From: Roseithermus sacchariphilus | Lineage (GTDB): Bacteria; Bacteroidota; Rhodothermia; Rhodothermales; MEBIC09517 | Length of the DNA: 64,000 nt | Direction: 5' to 3' | NCBI GenBank assembly: GCA_003285105.1 | Contig: CP030158.1 | Coordinates: 1,163,447 to 1,227,446, forward strand | Shown: positions 7,860 through 16,923 of the stretch, one piece after another | How the letters are laid out: each line of letters begins with the position of its first letter | How positions within the stretch are numbered: position 1 is the first letter of the stretch | Translations under genes and position numbers: made by a program | The notes under the pieces: generated by a model | Database searches by the model: none | Told to the model about the DNA's origin: nothing | The model's input: only the letters and a program-made list of their open reading frames with translations

Positions 7860-8975
7860 ATGCCGCTGCCGCCGCATTCCTCCAGCCGTCGTGATTTCAT
7901 GAAGCGTTTTGCCGTCGGCGCCGGTGCCGTGGCGGCGATGAAGGCCCCGGCCGTCCTCGCCCGCGTGGGCGAGCGCGTGCCGCCGCGGCAGAAGCTCGGC
8001 ATCGCCCTCGTCGGGCTCGGGTACTACAGCACCCAGATCCTCGGGCCTGCGCTGCAACACACGCAGGACGTCGAGCTGCGCGGGATCGTCACCGGCACGC
8101 CGGCGAAGGCCGAGCGGTGGAAGGCCCAGTATGGCATCCCCGAAGCCAACATCTACAACTACGAGACCTTCGACCGCATCGCCGACAACGAGGCCATCGA
8201 CATCATCTACGTCGTCCTGCCCAACAGCATGCACGCGGAGTACACGATCCGCGCGGCCGAGGCGGGCAAGCACGTCATCTGCGAGAAGCCGATGGCGCTC
8301 AACGCCGAGGAATGCCGCCAGATGATCCAGGCCTGCCGGGATGCCGGTGTGCAGCTCACCATCGGCTATCGGATGCAGTTCGAGCCGCACACGCAGGAAG
8401 TCATGCGGCTCGGGCAGGAGCAGGTCTTCGGGCCGGTGCGCATGGTGCAGGCCGGTGCCGGCTACCGGGAAGGCCGTGCCGACCACTGGAAGCTCAAAAA
8501 GGCCATGGGCGGCGGCGCCATGATGGACATGGGCGTCTACTCGCTCCAGGCGGCCCGCTACATCACCGGCGAGGAGCCCATCGCCGTCACGGCGCAGGCC
8601 CACACGACGCGCCCCGAGCTGTTCACGGAGGTCGACGAGACGACGATGTTCCAGCTCGAATTCCCCAGCGGTGCCCTGGCCACGCTCTACACGTCGTTCG
8701 GCATGGGCGTCAACGACATGTACACCACGGCGGCGGATGGCTGGTTCTACCTGCGACCCTTCTCCAGCTACAGCGGCATCCAGGGCGCCAGCAGCAACGG
8801 CCCCTTCGACTTCCCGCAGATCAACCAGCAGGCGGTGCAGATGGACGAACAGGCCCGCAGCATCCGCGACGGCACGCCCATGCGCGTCCCGGGCGAGGAA
8901 GGCCTGCGCGACATGATCGTCGTCGACGCCATCTATCAGGCCATCGAAAGCGGAGAACGGGTCGAGATCGGCTGA
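7860..8975 (+). CDS. Gfo/Idh/MocA family oxidoreductase with Tat signal
   Basis: 371 residues. The N-terminus carries SRRDFMKRF, a twin-arginine motif, so the folded cofactor-bound protein is probably exported. The Rossmann motif is GLGYYS (about 52-57) and the family signature CEKPMALNA is at about 141-149. Glucose-fructose oxidoreductases of this superfamily also carry Tat signals and keep NADP(H) bound. The substrate is unknown, most likely a sugar. ATG 7860 is chosen because the Tat motif lies between it and the next ATG. Confidence 0.88.
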   Translation: MPLPPHSSSRRDFMKRFAVGAGAVAAMKAPAVLARVGERVPPRQKLGIALVGLGYYSTQILGPALQHTQDVELRGIVTGTPAKAERWKAQYGIPEANIYNYETFDRIADNEAIDIIYVVLPNSMHAEYTIRAAEAGKHVICEKPMALNAEECRQMIQACRDAGVQLTIGYRMQFEPHTQEVMRLGQEQVFGPVRMVQAGAGYREGRADHWKLKKAMGGGAMMDMGVYSLQAARYITGEEPIAVTAQAHTTRPELFTEVDETTMFQLEFPSGALATLYTSFGMGVNDMYTTAADGWFYLRPFSSYSGIQGASSNGPFDFPQINQQAVQMDEQARSIRDGTPMRVPGEEGLRDMIVVDAIYQAIESGERVEIG

Positions 8976-9005
8976 CGGATCGCCCTGCCTACCCCGCATG
9001 ACCTC

Positions 9006-9034
9006 TTGACGTCAGGCGGTATATGGGGTTAATT
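9006..9034 (+). promoter_or_regulatory. Sigma-70-like promoter for the HAF-repeat gene
   Basis: TTGACG (9006-9011) and TTAATT (9029-9034) are spaced by 17 bases in an AT-rich pocket. The coding start is about 80 bases downstream. Confidence 0.45.
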
Positions 9035-9114
9035 TTACGACAGTTCGGGATAGGAAACGTGTTTCTCCGCATGAAGCGGAGCGGTTCTGCCGAAACAGAG
9101 CGGACGTCGTGAAC

Positions 9115-10446
9115 ATGATGCGTCGTTGCATGCTGGTCGCGGTGATGCTGGTCGCGGCCGGATGGGGAACGGAGGGCGCCCGGGCGCAACGCCTGTTCTG
9201 GCTGGGCACCCTGGGCGGCCCGGAGAGCAAGGCCCTGGGCGTCTCGAACAACGGGGTGGTGGTGGGCTATGCCACGAACCTCGCCGGCGAGTCGCGGGCG
9301 TTTCGGTGGACGGAGGCGAGCGGTATGCAGGACCTGGGCGCGCTGATCCTGTATTCGACCCACAGCTACGCCTATGACGTATCGGAGGACGGATCGGTCG
9401 TCGTCGGGCAATCCCATCGTCCGTTTCGGTGGACGGAGCCGAGTGGAATGCAACCCATTGACACCGATCATTTAGGAGTTGCCTCCAGTGTTTCGTACGA
9501 CGGGAGCCTGAGCGGGGGCTGGTTCTTCGATGGGGCAACCGGTCGTGACAGGCCTTTCCGGTGGACGGAATCTTCCGGCATGGACATACTTTTCGAGGAT
9601 GCAGGCCACGCGTTCGTTCGGGGCGTCTCCGGGGATGGCTCGGTCTGTGTCGGCTCCCTCGGTGATGTCAGTCCGCGCGCCTTCCGTTGGACGGAAGCCA
9701 CGGGGGTGCAGGACCTGGGCACGCTCGGCGGCTCGGAGAGCGTGGCGTATGCCGCGGACGAGGACGGCAGCGTGATCGTGGGCTATGCCGTGAACACCAG
9801 CGGCCACCGCCGTCCGTTCCGCTGGACGAGTTCCGCGGGCATGACGGACCTGACGAGTCTGGGCCTGGTCAGCGAGGCCCTGGACGTCTCGGCCAGCGGG
9901 CAGAAAATCGTGGGCTACTACGTGATCAACGGCACCGAGGACGAGCGGGCCGTGCAATGGAACCTGTTTCCGGTCCTTTCCATCCGCAACCTGACCGGCC
10001 ACTACGCGGACCTGCTCAGCGCGGGCTCGGTGCTCAACCGGGCCGAAGCGATCTCCCCGGATGGCCGGTACATCGCCGGCTGGGGGTTCAACGCGGAGAC
10101 GGGGCGGACGGAGGCCTTCCTGCTCGATACCAGCGTGTCAACGGCCGTAGAGGACGCCACCCTGCCGCAGGAGGCGGTGCTGGCCGGGGCGTACCCGAAC
10201 CCGTTCCGGCTGTCGACCACGCTGGGGTTTACGGTGAGCCGTCCGGGGCCGGTCCGCCTGCAGGTGTACGACGCGCTGGGGCGGCTGGTGCGGTCCCTCG
10301 TCGACGAGCACCGTGGCGTCGGCGCCTACCAGGTCGTTTGGGACGGTCGTGACGCGGCCGGCCGGGAGGTGCCCGCCGGGGTGTACCTGGTACGGTTCGA
10401 GACGGGCGGCCATGCGCAGACCCGCACGCTGGTCGTGCTCCGCTAG
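9115..10446 (+). CDS. Secreted HAF-repeat protein with C-terminal T9SS-type sorting domain
   Basis: 443 residues. A signal peptide (about 1-24, ending ARAQ) leads into at least five HAF-type repeats of the form F-R-W-T-E-x-S-G-M-x-D-L-G followed by A-x-x-V-S-x-D-G-S-V-x-V-G. These probably form beta-propeller blades. The last ~85 residues begin YPNPF and contain LQVYDALGRLVRSL and GVYLVRFETG, a FlgD-like/type A sorting domain used for export by the type IX system and surface attachment. The enzymatic role, if any, is unknown. ATG 9115 is preferred to GTG 9109. Confidence 0.85.
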   Translation: MMRRCMLVAVMLVAAGWGTEGARAQRLFWLGTLGGPESKALGVSNNGVVVGYATNLAGESRAFRWTEASGMQDLGALILYSTHSYAYDVSEDGSVVVGQSHRPFRWTEPSGMQPIDTDHLGVASSVSYDGSLSGGWFFDGATGRDRPFRWTESSGMDILFEDAGHAFVRGVSGDGSVCVGSLGDVSPRAFRWTEATGVQDLGTLGGSESVAYAADEDGSVIVGYAVNTSGHRRPFRWTSSAGMTDLTSLGLVSEALDVSASGQKIVGYYVINGTEDERAVQWNLFPVLSIRNLTGHYADLLSAGSVLNRAEAISPDGRYIAGWGFNAETGRTEAFLLDTSVSTAVEDATLPQEAVLAGAYPNPFRLSTTLGFTVSRPGPVRLQVYDALGRLVRSLVDEHRGVGAYQVVWDGRDAAGREVPAGVYLVRFETGGHAQTRTLVVLR

Positions 10447-10643
10447 CCGGCGCCTCCGCGGTTCATCCGGAATCATCCGCCTGTCTTCATCGGCACCGGT
10501 TTTTCGCCTTTCGCCGGGCCACCACAGGGGTCTTTTGTCGGCCTCCGTCGGCTTCGCACCCTCCCGAACCAACCGGCTCCCTCGCTCGTTCACGGTCCCT
10601 CTCAATCACTGACTGCGGATGGCCGATAGCCGACAGCTAGATC

Positions 10644-12563
10644 ATGTCCGATTATTTCACCTATGACGTCATCGTCGTTGGCGGCGGGCACGCCGGGAGC
10701 GAGGCGGCCGCAGCGGCGGCCCGGATGGGCGCGCGCACGCTGCTCGTCACGATGAACCTGGAGGCCATCGGGAAGATGTCGTGCAACCCCGCCATCGGTG
10801 GGATCGGCAAGGGCCACATCGTCCGCGAGATCGACGCCCTCGGCGGGGTGATGGGTGTCGTCACCGACCGGGCGGGCATCCAGTTCCGCATGCTCAACCA
10901 GCGCAAGGGGCCGGCCGTGTGGGGCCCCCGTGCGCAGTGCGACCGCATGGCCTACGCCGCGGCCGTGCGCCAGACGCTGGAGGAGATCCCGGGCCTTTAC
11001 ATGCGGGCGGACATGGTCGTGGACCTGCTCGTCGACGACGGGCCGGACGGCCGGCGCGTGGCCGGCGTGCGGACCCGCCTCGGGCAGACCTTCCGGGCGC
11101 GGGCCGTCGTCCTGACCAGCGGGACGTTCATGAACGGGCTCATCCACGTCGGCGAGAACCGCTTCGGCGGGGGGCGCATGGGCGAGGGGGCTTCGACGGG
11201 CCTGACCGCCGCGCTGCACGCCCTCGGCTTCGAGAGCGGCCGCCTCAAGACCGGCACGCCGCCCCGCGTGGACGGGCGCAGCCTCGACGTCGGCGTCATG
11301 CAGGAGCAGCCCGGCGACCCGCAGGCCAGCCCCTTCTCCTACCTCACCGACCGGCTGCCGGACGACCAGCTCAGCTGCTGGCTGACCTACACCACCCCGC
11401 GCACGCACGAGATCCTGCGCACCGGCTTCGACCGCAGCCCCATGTTCACCGGCCGCATCCAGGGCCGGGGGCCGCGCTACTGCCCGTCCATCGAGGACAA
11501 GATCGACCGCTTTGCGGAGAAGGAACGCCATCAGATCTTCATCGAGCCCGAAGGCCGTCACACCCACGAGGTGTACGTCAACGGCTTCTCGACGAGCCTG
11601 CCCGAGGAGGTGCAGTTCGAGGCGCTGCGCACGATTCCGGGGATGGAGCGCGCCCACCTGCTGCGGCCGGGCTATGCCATCGAGTACGACTACTTCCCGC
11701 CCTATCAGATTCGCTACAGCCTGGAGACGAAGGCGATCCGCGGGCTGTTCTTCGCCGGGCAGATCAACGGCACGACGGGCTACGAGGAGGCCGCGGCGCA
11801 GGGGCTCATCGCCGGCATCAACGCTGTGCAGCACCTCCGGGGCGAGGAGCCGCTGGTGCTCAAGCGCTCCGAAGCCTACATCGGCGTGCTCATCGACGAC
11901 CTCGTGGCGAAGGGCACGGAGGAGCCCTACCGCATGTTCACCTCCCGCGCCGAGCACCGCATCCTGCTGCGCCAGGACAACGCCGACCAGCGCCTCACCG
12001 AGCGGGGCTACCGGCTCGGCCTCGTCGGTGCCGAGCGCTATGCCCGCTTCCGGCGGAAGCAGGAGGCGCTGGCCCGCCTCCGCCGCTACCTGGAAGACAC
12101 CTCCGTGCGGCCCGAGCAGGTCAACGGCTACCTGGAGGCCGTCGGGACCTCGCCCATCAGCGAGCCCGAGCGGCTGGCCCGGCTCGTCCTCCGCCCGCAG
12201 GTGTCGCTGGCGGCGCTGCTGGCTCACACCGGCCTCGGCATCGACGTCGACGCGCCCGGCCTCGAACGCCCCGAGACGCTCGTCGAGATCGAACTGAAAT
12301 ACGCCGGCTACGTCGAGCGCGAGCAGGAGCTGGTGCGCAAGATGGAGCAGCTCGAGGGCTGGCGCATCCCGGAGGGCTTCGACTACCACGCCCTCTCGAA
12401 CATCACGATGGAAGCGCGCGAGAAGCTCGGCAAGATCCAGCCCGAAACGCTCGGGCAGGCCTCGCGCATCAGCGGCGTCAGCCCGGCCGACGTGTCGGTG
12501 CTGATGGTGCTGTTGAAGAAGCACGGCGGCACCGCCCGCCGCCCGGAACCGGTAGAAGCCTAG
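10644..12563 (+). CDS. mnmG: tRNA uridine-5-carboxymethylaminomethyl modification enzyme MnmG (GidA)
   Basis: 639 residues. FAD- and NADH-dependent partner of MnmE for U34 modification. The dinucleotide motif GGGHAGSEAA is at about residues 12-21. The family signatures GGIGKGHIVREIDALGG and GPRAQCDR follow, and TGTPPRVDGRS is near 207-217. The C-terminal helical domain contains the ISGVSPADVSVLMV stretch used to dock MnmE. Full length for the family. Confidence 0.97.
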   Translation: MSDYFTYDVIVVGGGHAGSEAAAAAARMGARTLLVTMNLEAIGKMSCNPAIGGIGKGHIVREIDALGGVMGVVTDRAGIQFRMLNQRKGPAVWGPRAQCDRMAYAAAVRQTLEEIPGLYMRADMVVDLLVDDGPDGRRVAGVRTRLGQTFRARAVVLTSGTFMNGLIHVGENRFGGGRMGEGASTGLTAALHALGFESGRLKTGTPPRVDGRSLDVGVMQEQPGDPQASPFSYLTDRLPDDQLSCWLTYTTPRTHEILRTGFDRSPMFTGRIQGRGPRYCPSIEDKIDRFAEKERHQIFIEPEGRHTHEVYVNGFSTSLPEEVQFEALRTIPGMERAHLLRPGYAIEYDYFPPYQIRYSLETKAIRGLFFAGQINGTTGYEEAAAQGLIAGINAVQHLRGEEPLVLKRSEAYIGVLIDDLVAKGTEEPYRMFTSRAEHRILLRQDNADQRLTERGYRLGLVGAERYARFRRKQEALARLRRYLEDTSVRPEQVNGYLEAVGTSPISEPERLARLVLRPQVSLAALLAHTGLGIDVDAPGLERPETLVEIELKYAGYVEREQELVRKMEQLEGWRIPEGFDYHALSNITMEAREKLGKIQPETLGQASRISGVSPADVSVLMVLLKKHGGTARRPEPVEA

Positions 12564-12598
12564 GGCTGCTGGCTGAGGGCTGCTGGCTGAGGGCTGAC
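12564..12598 (+). repeat. Short tandem repeat, TGCTGGCTGAGGGC type
   Basis: Directly after the mnmG stop the unit GGCTGCTGGCTGAG is repeated about two and a half times. The same word series is found at 36671-36730, 36883-36915 and 54732-54782, always in spacers. Confidence 0.7.
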
Positions 12599-12666
12599 CG
12601 CCGATGGCTTTTCGGCCCTTGCCGTTCGTATGTTTCGGCTTCCTCGTCATCCATCTCGTGCCTCCC

Positions 12667-14031
12667 ATGACCGGCGCCCTCGACCTCGATACCCTCACAC
12701 AGCTCGTCGGCGACGGGGACATCGACACCGTGCTCGTCTGCATGGTGGACATGCAGGGCCGCCTCATCGGCAAACGGGTGACCGGGTGGTACTTCCTCGA
12801 GCAGGTCATCCACGAGATGCATGTGTGTGACTACCTGCTCACCGTGGACATGGAGATGGAGCCGGTGCCGGGCTATGCGGCGGCCTCGTGGGACCTCGGG
12901 TACGGGGACATCGCCATCCGCCCGGACCTCGGCACGCTGCGCCTCGTCCCCTGGCTGCCCGGCACGGCGCTGGTGCTGGGCGACTGCTGCGACCACCACG
13001 GCAACGAGCTGCCCCATGCCCCGCGCAGCATCCTCAAACGCCAGGTCGACCGCCTCGCCGAGCGCGGCATGATGGCGAAGATGGCCTCCGAACTGGAGTT
13101 CTACGTGCTGGACGAGAGCTACGAGTCAGCCCGTGCGAAGGACTACCGGGACCTCAAAACGGCCGGATGGTACATCGAGGATTACCACATCTTCCAGACC
13201 ACCAAGGAGGAGCCGCTCATCCGGGCGATCCGCAACGGCATGGACGGCGCGGCCATCCCGGTCGAGTTCTCCAAGGGGGAGTGGGGACCGGGGCAGGAGG
13301 AGATCAACCTGCGCTACGCCGAGGCGCTGGAGATGGCCGACCGCCACAGCATCTACAAGAATGGCGTCAAGGAGATCGCCTACCTCCACGGCAAGGCCGT
13401 CACCTTCATGGCGAAGTGGCGCTTCGACCTGGCCGGTAGCAGCTGTCACATCCACGCGTCGCTCTGGGACGTGCGCACCGGCCGGCCGCTCTTTTTCGAT
13501 GCCGACGCCGAGGGCGGCATGAGCACGATCATGCGGCATTTCCTGGCCGGACAACTCGCGCTGGCCCGCGAGATGACCTACTTCCTGGCGCCGTACATCA
13601 ACTCGTACAAACGCTTCCAGGCCGGCTCGTTCGCGCCGACGCGCGCCGTCTGGAGCGTCGACAACCGCACGGCGGGCTTCCGGGTGGTCGGTAGCGGAGC
13701 GAGCCTCCGCGTCGAGTGCCGCATCCCCGGCGCCGACGTCAACCCGTACCTCGCCTATGCCGCCACGCTGGCCGCCGGGCTCTACGGCATCGAACACGAA
13801 CTGGAGCTGGAGCCGGCGTTCTCCGGGAATGCCTACGCCGCTGCCGACGTCCGCGAGGTCCCCAAAACCCTCCGCGAAGCCCTGGCCGAACTCGACGGCT
13901 CCGAGGCGTTCCGCACCGCCTTCGGCGATGCCGTGATCGACCACTACCTCCGCGCCGGCCGCTGGGAGCAGGAGGAGTACGACCGGCGCATCACCGACTG
14001 GGAACGGCGGCGCTTCTTCGAGCGGGCGTGA
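12667..14031 (+). CDS. Glutamine synthetase family protein (gamma-glutamyl-amine ligase type)
   Basis: 454 residues from ATG 12667. The beta-grasp N-domain and the catalytic domain of the GlnA fold are visible. Metal and ATP ligands include the SELEFYVLD stretch (about 141-149), GPGQEEINLRYA (about 212-223), the SSCHIHASLWD loop and R-A-V-W-S-V-D-N-R. It lacks the adenylylation loop of GlnA-I and resembles the PuuA/GlnA3/GlnA4 branch that glutamylates polyamines or other amines. It is followed 38 bases later by an aldehyde dehydrogenase gene and then by an Fe-ADH gene, so amine or amino-alcohol catabolism is the likely context (inference). Confidence 0.85.
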   Translation: MTGALDLDTLTQLVGDGDIDTVLVCMVDMQGRLIGKRVTGWYFLEQVIHEMHVCDYLLTVDMEMEPVPGYAAASWDLGYGDIAIRPDLGTLRLVPWLPGTALVLGDCCDHHGNELPHAPRSILKRQVDRLAERGMMAKMASELEFYVLDESYESARAKDYRDLKTAGWYIEDYHIFQTTKEEPLIRAIRNGMDGAAIPVEFSKGEWGPGQEEINLRYAEALEMADRHSIYKNGVKEIAYLHGKAVTFMAKWRFDLAGSSCHIHASLWDVRTGRPLFFDADAEGGMSTIMRHFLAGQLALAREMTYFLAPYINSYKRFQAGSFAPTRAVWSVDNRTAGFRVVGSGASLRVECRIPGADVNPYLAYAATLAAGLYGIEHELELEPAFSGNAYAAADVREVPKTLREALAELDGSEAFRTAFGDAVIDHYLRAGRWEQEEYDRRITDWERRRFFERA

Positions 14032-14069
14032 GGGCCGGGTGGATGTTCCCCGAACCTTCGTCACCCCCT

Positions 14070-15461
14070 ATGTCCCATTCCTTCCAGGTTCACTCGCCCG
14101 TCGACGGTCGCCTGCTGTTCGAGCGGGCGTATGCCGACGAGGCGGCCATCGCCCGCGCGCTGGAGGCGGCGCAAGCGGCTCAGGCCGACTGGCGGCAGCG
14201 TGCCGTCGCCGAGCGCGCCGCGCTGTGCAGCGCGCTGGTCGACCACCTCGTCGGGCAGAAGCAGGTCCTCGCCGAGGAGCTGACCTGGCAGATGGGCCGG
14301 CCCGTGGCACAGACGCCGGGTGAGGTCGGCGGCTTCGAGGAGCGGGCGCGCTACATGATCGGCATCGCCGGGGAGGCGCTGGCCGACGTCCGGCCGGCAC
14401 CGAAGGCCGGCTTCACGCGCTTCATCCGCCGCGAGCCGCTGGGCACCGTGCTGGTGCTCTCGCCGTGGAATTACCCGTACCTGACGGCCGTTAACGCCGT
14501 CATCCCGGCGCTGATGGCGGGCAACGTGGTGCTCCTCAAGCACGCCGAGCAGACGGCGCTGTGCGCCGAACGCCTGGCCGAAGCCGCCCGCGCGGCAGGC
14601 CTGCCGGAAGGGGTGTTCCAGGCGCTGCATCTGACGCACGAAGCCGTGGGGGCGATGCTCCGGGCCGGTGCGGTGGACTTCGTCGCCTTTACCGGATCGG
14701 TGGCGGGCGGGCGCGCCGTGAGCCAGGCCGCGGCGGCCTCGTTCACCGGCGTGGGGCTGGAGCTGGGCGGCAAAGACCCCGCCTACGTCCGCCCGGACGC
14801 GCCGTTCGAGTTCACCGTCGAACACCTGGTCGATGGCGCCTTCTTCAACGTCGGGCAGTCGTGCTGCGCCGTCGAGCGCATCTACGTGCACCGGGATCTC
14901 TACGATCGCTTCGTGGAGGCCTTCGTGGAGCGGGCGCGGGCCTACCGGCTCGGCAACCCGCTGGAGCCGGAGACGACCCTGGGACCGATGGTGCGTACGC
15001 GCGCGGCCGACTTCGTACGGGAGCAGATCGCGGAAGCCGTGGCGCAGGGAGCCCGTCCGCTGATCGACGAAGCCGCCTTCCCGGCCTCGGTGTCCGGCAC
15101 GCCCTACCTCGCGCCGCAGGTGCTCGTCCACGTCGATCATTCCATGCGGATCATGACGGAGGAAACCTTCGGCCCGGCCGTCGGCATCATGCCGGTGGCC
15201 TCCGACGACGAAGCGATTCGCCTCATGAACGACAGCCGCTACGGCCTCACGGCGTCGCTCTGGACCCGCGATGAGGCGGTCGCCCTGCGCCTCGGCGAGC
15301 AGATCGAGACGGGGACGTGCTTCATGAACCGCTGTGATTACCTGGACCCGGCGCTGGCCTGGACGGGCGTGAAGGACTCGGGACGCGGCTGTACCCTGTC
15401 GCGCCTCGGCTACGAACAACTCACCCGGCCCCGGTCGTTTCACCTGCGCCGGGTCGATTGA
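14070..15461 (+). CDS. NAD(P)-dependent aldehyde dehydrogenase
   Basis: 463 residues from ATG 14070; an in-frame ATG at 14043 would add nine. The Rossmann fold carries FTGSVAGGRAV (about 207-217), the catalytic glutamate is in LELGGKDP and the catalytic cysteine is in VGQSCCAVERIYV. MTEETFGPAVGI near the C-terminal part is typical. It ends with GVKDSGRGCTLSRLGYEQLT. It belongs to the succinate-semialdehyde/PuuC-like part of the superfamily. It probably oxidises the aldehyde made in the pathway of its neighbours. Confidence 0.93.
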   Translation: MSHSFQVHSPVDGRLLFERAYADEAAIARALEAAQAAQADWRQRAVAERAALCSALVDHLVGQKQVLAEELTWQMGRPVAQTPGEVGGFEERARYMIGIAGEALADVRPAPKAGFTRFIRREPLGTVLVLSPWNYPYLTAVNAVIPALMAGNVVLLKHAEQTALCAERLAEAARAAGLPEGVFQALHLTHEAVGAMLRAGAVDFVAFTGSVAGGRAVSQAAAASFTGVGLELGGKDPAYVRPDAPFEFTVEHLVDGAFFNVGQSCCAVERIYVHRDLYDRFVEAFVERARAYRLGNPLEPETTLGPMVRTRAADFVREQIAEAVAQGARPLIDEAAFPASVSGTPYLAPQVLVHVDHSMRIMTEETFGPAVGIMPVASDDEAIRLMNDSRYGLTASLWTRDEAVALRLGEQIETGTCFMNRCDYLDPALAWTGVKDSGRGCTLSRLGYEQLTRPRSFHLRRVD

Positions 15462-15465
15462 CGAG

Positions 15466-15600
15466 TGTCGATTTTCGCATGTCGAATGGGGGGAGGGGAA
15501 TGGGGAATGCGGGATGCGGAATGGTAGGACCTCAACGCTCAGCACCCACTCGTCACTCGCCATTCTCCACTCGCCCCTCGTCACTCGTCACTCGAAAATC
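15466..15600 (+). repeat. Low-complexity spacer of CACTCGT and GGAATGCGGGAT words
   Basis: The spacer between the ALDH and Fe-ADH genes is built of short repeated words: GGGAATGCGGGATGCGGAAT in the first half and repeated CACTCGTCACTCG in the second half. The words look like those at the mnmE start (5686-5710). No hairpin or coding sense is seen. Confidence 0.6.
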
Positions 15601-15609
15601 GGCAATCCC

Positions 15610-16773
15610 ATGGATTCAGCCTTCCTCCACGCCGACTGGCACGTCCCCACCCACATTCGCTTCGGGGTGGGCCGCATCGAGGAACTGCCCGGTGTCTGCC
15701 GGATGCTGGGCATCACGCGGCCGCTGCTGGTCACCGACCCCGGCCTGGCTGCGCTGCCCATGCTGCGGGCCATCCTCGCGCGCAATGAGGCGGCCGGGTT
15801 GCCCACGGCCGTCTTCAGCGCGATCAGACCGAATCCGACCGATGCCAACGTGGAGGACGGCCGGGCGGCGTATCGGCGCGGGGGGCACGACGGCGTCATC
15901 GCCGTCGGCGGCGGGAGCGCCCTGGACACGGGCAAGACGATCGCCCTGCTGGCCGGAACGCCCGAGCCGATCTGGGACGTCGGTCCGGACTGGGCCCGGA
16001 TTCCCGCGGCGCGCATCGCCCCGGTGGTTGCCGTGCCCACGACGGCCGGCACCGGCTCGGAGGTCGGCCGGGCCGCCGTCATCACGCGGACGGCCACGCG
16101 CACGAAGGAGATCCCGTTTCACCCCGGCATGATGCCGAAGGCCGTCCTGGCCGATCCCGAGCTGACCGTGAGCCTGCCGCCGCACCTGACGGCCGGTACC
16201 GGCATGGACGCGCTGGCGCACCACCTGGAGGCCTTCTGCGCTCCGTACTATCATCCGATGGCCGACGGGATCGCGGTGGAAGGGATGCGGCGGATCAAGG
16301 ACTGGCTGCCGGTGGCCTATCGGGACGGCACGCACCGGGAAGCCCGTGCCCACATGCTGGCGGCCGCCCTGATGGGCGCCGTCGCCTTCCAGAAGGGGCT
16401 GGGCGTCATCCATGCCCTCAGCCACCCGGTCGGGGCGTTGTACGACACCCATCACGGGCTCACGAACGCCGTGTTCATGCCCTACGCGCTCGCCTTCAAC
16501 CGTCCGGCCATCGAGGAGCGCATGATCCGCCTGGCGCGCTATCTGGACCTGCCTCAGGCCCGCTTCGAGGCCGTGCTGGACTGGACGCTGGCGCTTCGAG
16601 AAACCCTCGGCGTGCCCCACACGCTGGCCGAACTAGGCGTGGACGACGCGCACCTCGACACACTCGTCGCCCAGGCCACCGCCGACCCCACCGCCGCGGA
16701 CAACCCGGTCCCGCTCGATGCGCCGGCGCTGCGGCGGCTGTTCGTGAACGCCCTGGAGGGGAGAATCTCATAA
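15610..16773 (+). CDS. Iron-containing alcohol dehydrogenase
   Basis: 387 residues. The NAD-binding GGGSALDTGK motif (about 100-109), PTTAGTGSE (about 145-153) and the metal ligands in GMDALAHHLEAF and HALSHPVGALYDTHHG mark the Fe-ADH (type III) family. The last ~36 codons (16664-16773) are duplicated at 19039-19148, downstream of the inserted cytochrome island. It may therefore carry an imported or regenerated C-terminus. Substrate unknown; short-chain diols or aldehydes are usual. Confidence 0.93.
   Translation: MDSAFLHADWHVPTHIRFGVGRIEELPGVCRMLGITRPLLVTDPGLAALPMLRAILARNEAAGLPTAVFSAIRPNPTDANVEDGRAAYRRGGHDGVIAVGGGSALDTGKTIALLAGTPEPIWDVGPDWARIPAARIAPVVAVPTTAGTGSEVGRAAVITRTATRTKEIPFHPGMMPKAVLADPELTVSLPPHLTAGTGMDALAHHLEAFCAPYYHPMADGIAVEGMRRIKDWLPVAYRDGTHREARAHMLAAALMGAVAFQKGLGVIHALSHPVGALYDTHHGLTNAVFMPYALAFNRPAIEERMIRLARYLDLPQARFEAVLDWTLALRETLGVPHTLAELGVDDAHLDTLVAQATADPTAADNPVPLDAPALRRLFVNALEGRIS
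16664..16760 (+). repeat. Left direct repeat (3' end of the Fe-ADH gene)
   Basis: 97 bases matching 19039-19135 at 94 positions, with an offset of 2375. The three differences are at 16673, 16678 and 16719. Both copies run on to a stop with similar final codons (GRIS and GRLV). Upstream of 16664 the similarity stops abruptly. Confidence 0.92.
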
Positions 16774-16799
16774 AGCAGGCGGATCTGCCCGAGATTCCC

Positions 16800-16834
16800 T
16801 TGACTTCGGGCTCCGCATTCGTTAGGTCTATAGT
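16800..16834 (+). promoter_or_regulatory. Candidate promoter of the cytochrome island
   Basis: TTGACT at 16800-16805 and TATAGT at 16829-16834 stand out in an AT-richer stretch, but the spacing is 23 bases, too long for a normal sigma-70 pair. A hairpin (CCTCCTGG at 16868-16875 with CCAGGAGG at 16882-16889) follows in the leader and hides an AGGAGG. Confidence 0.25.
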
Positions 16835-16923
16835 CCCGTTGATTCATGCTTTTTTTGCATATCGGGGCCTCCTGGACTCGGCCAGGAGGGGGGTTCTGGT
16901 AGCCACCCCATCTCGTGATACGT

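Noticed and set aside
10602-12809. A 735-codon open frame on the - strand opposite mnmG
   Set aside because: Shadow frame with no domain; mnmG is certain.
16868-16889. Hairpin hiding AGGAGG as a translation switch for the cytochrome gene
   Set aside because: The AGGAGG is 26 or more bases from either possible start codon, too far to act as its ribosome binding site.
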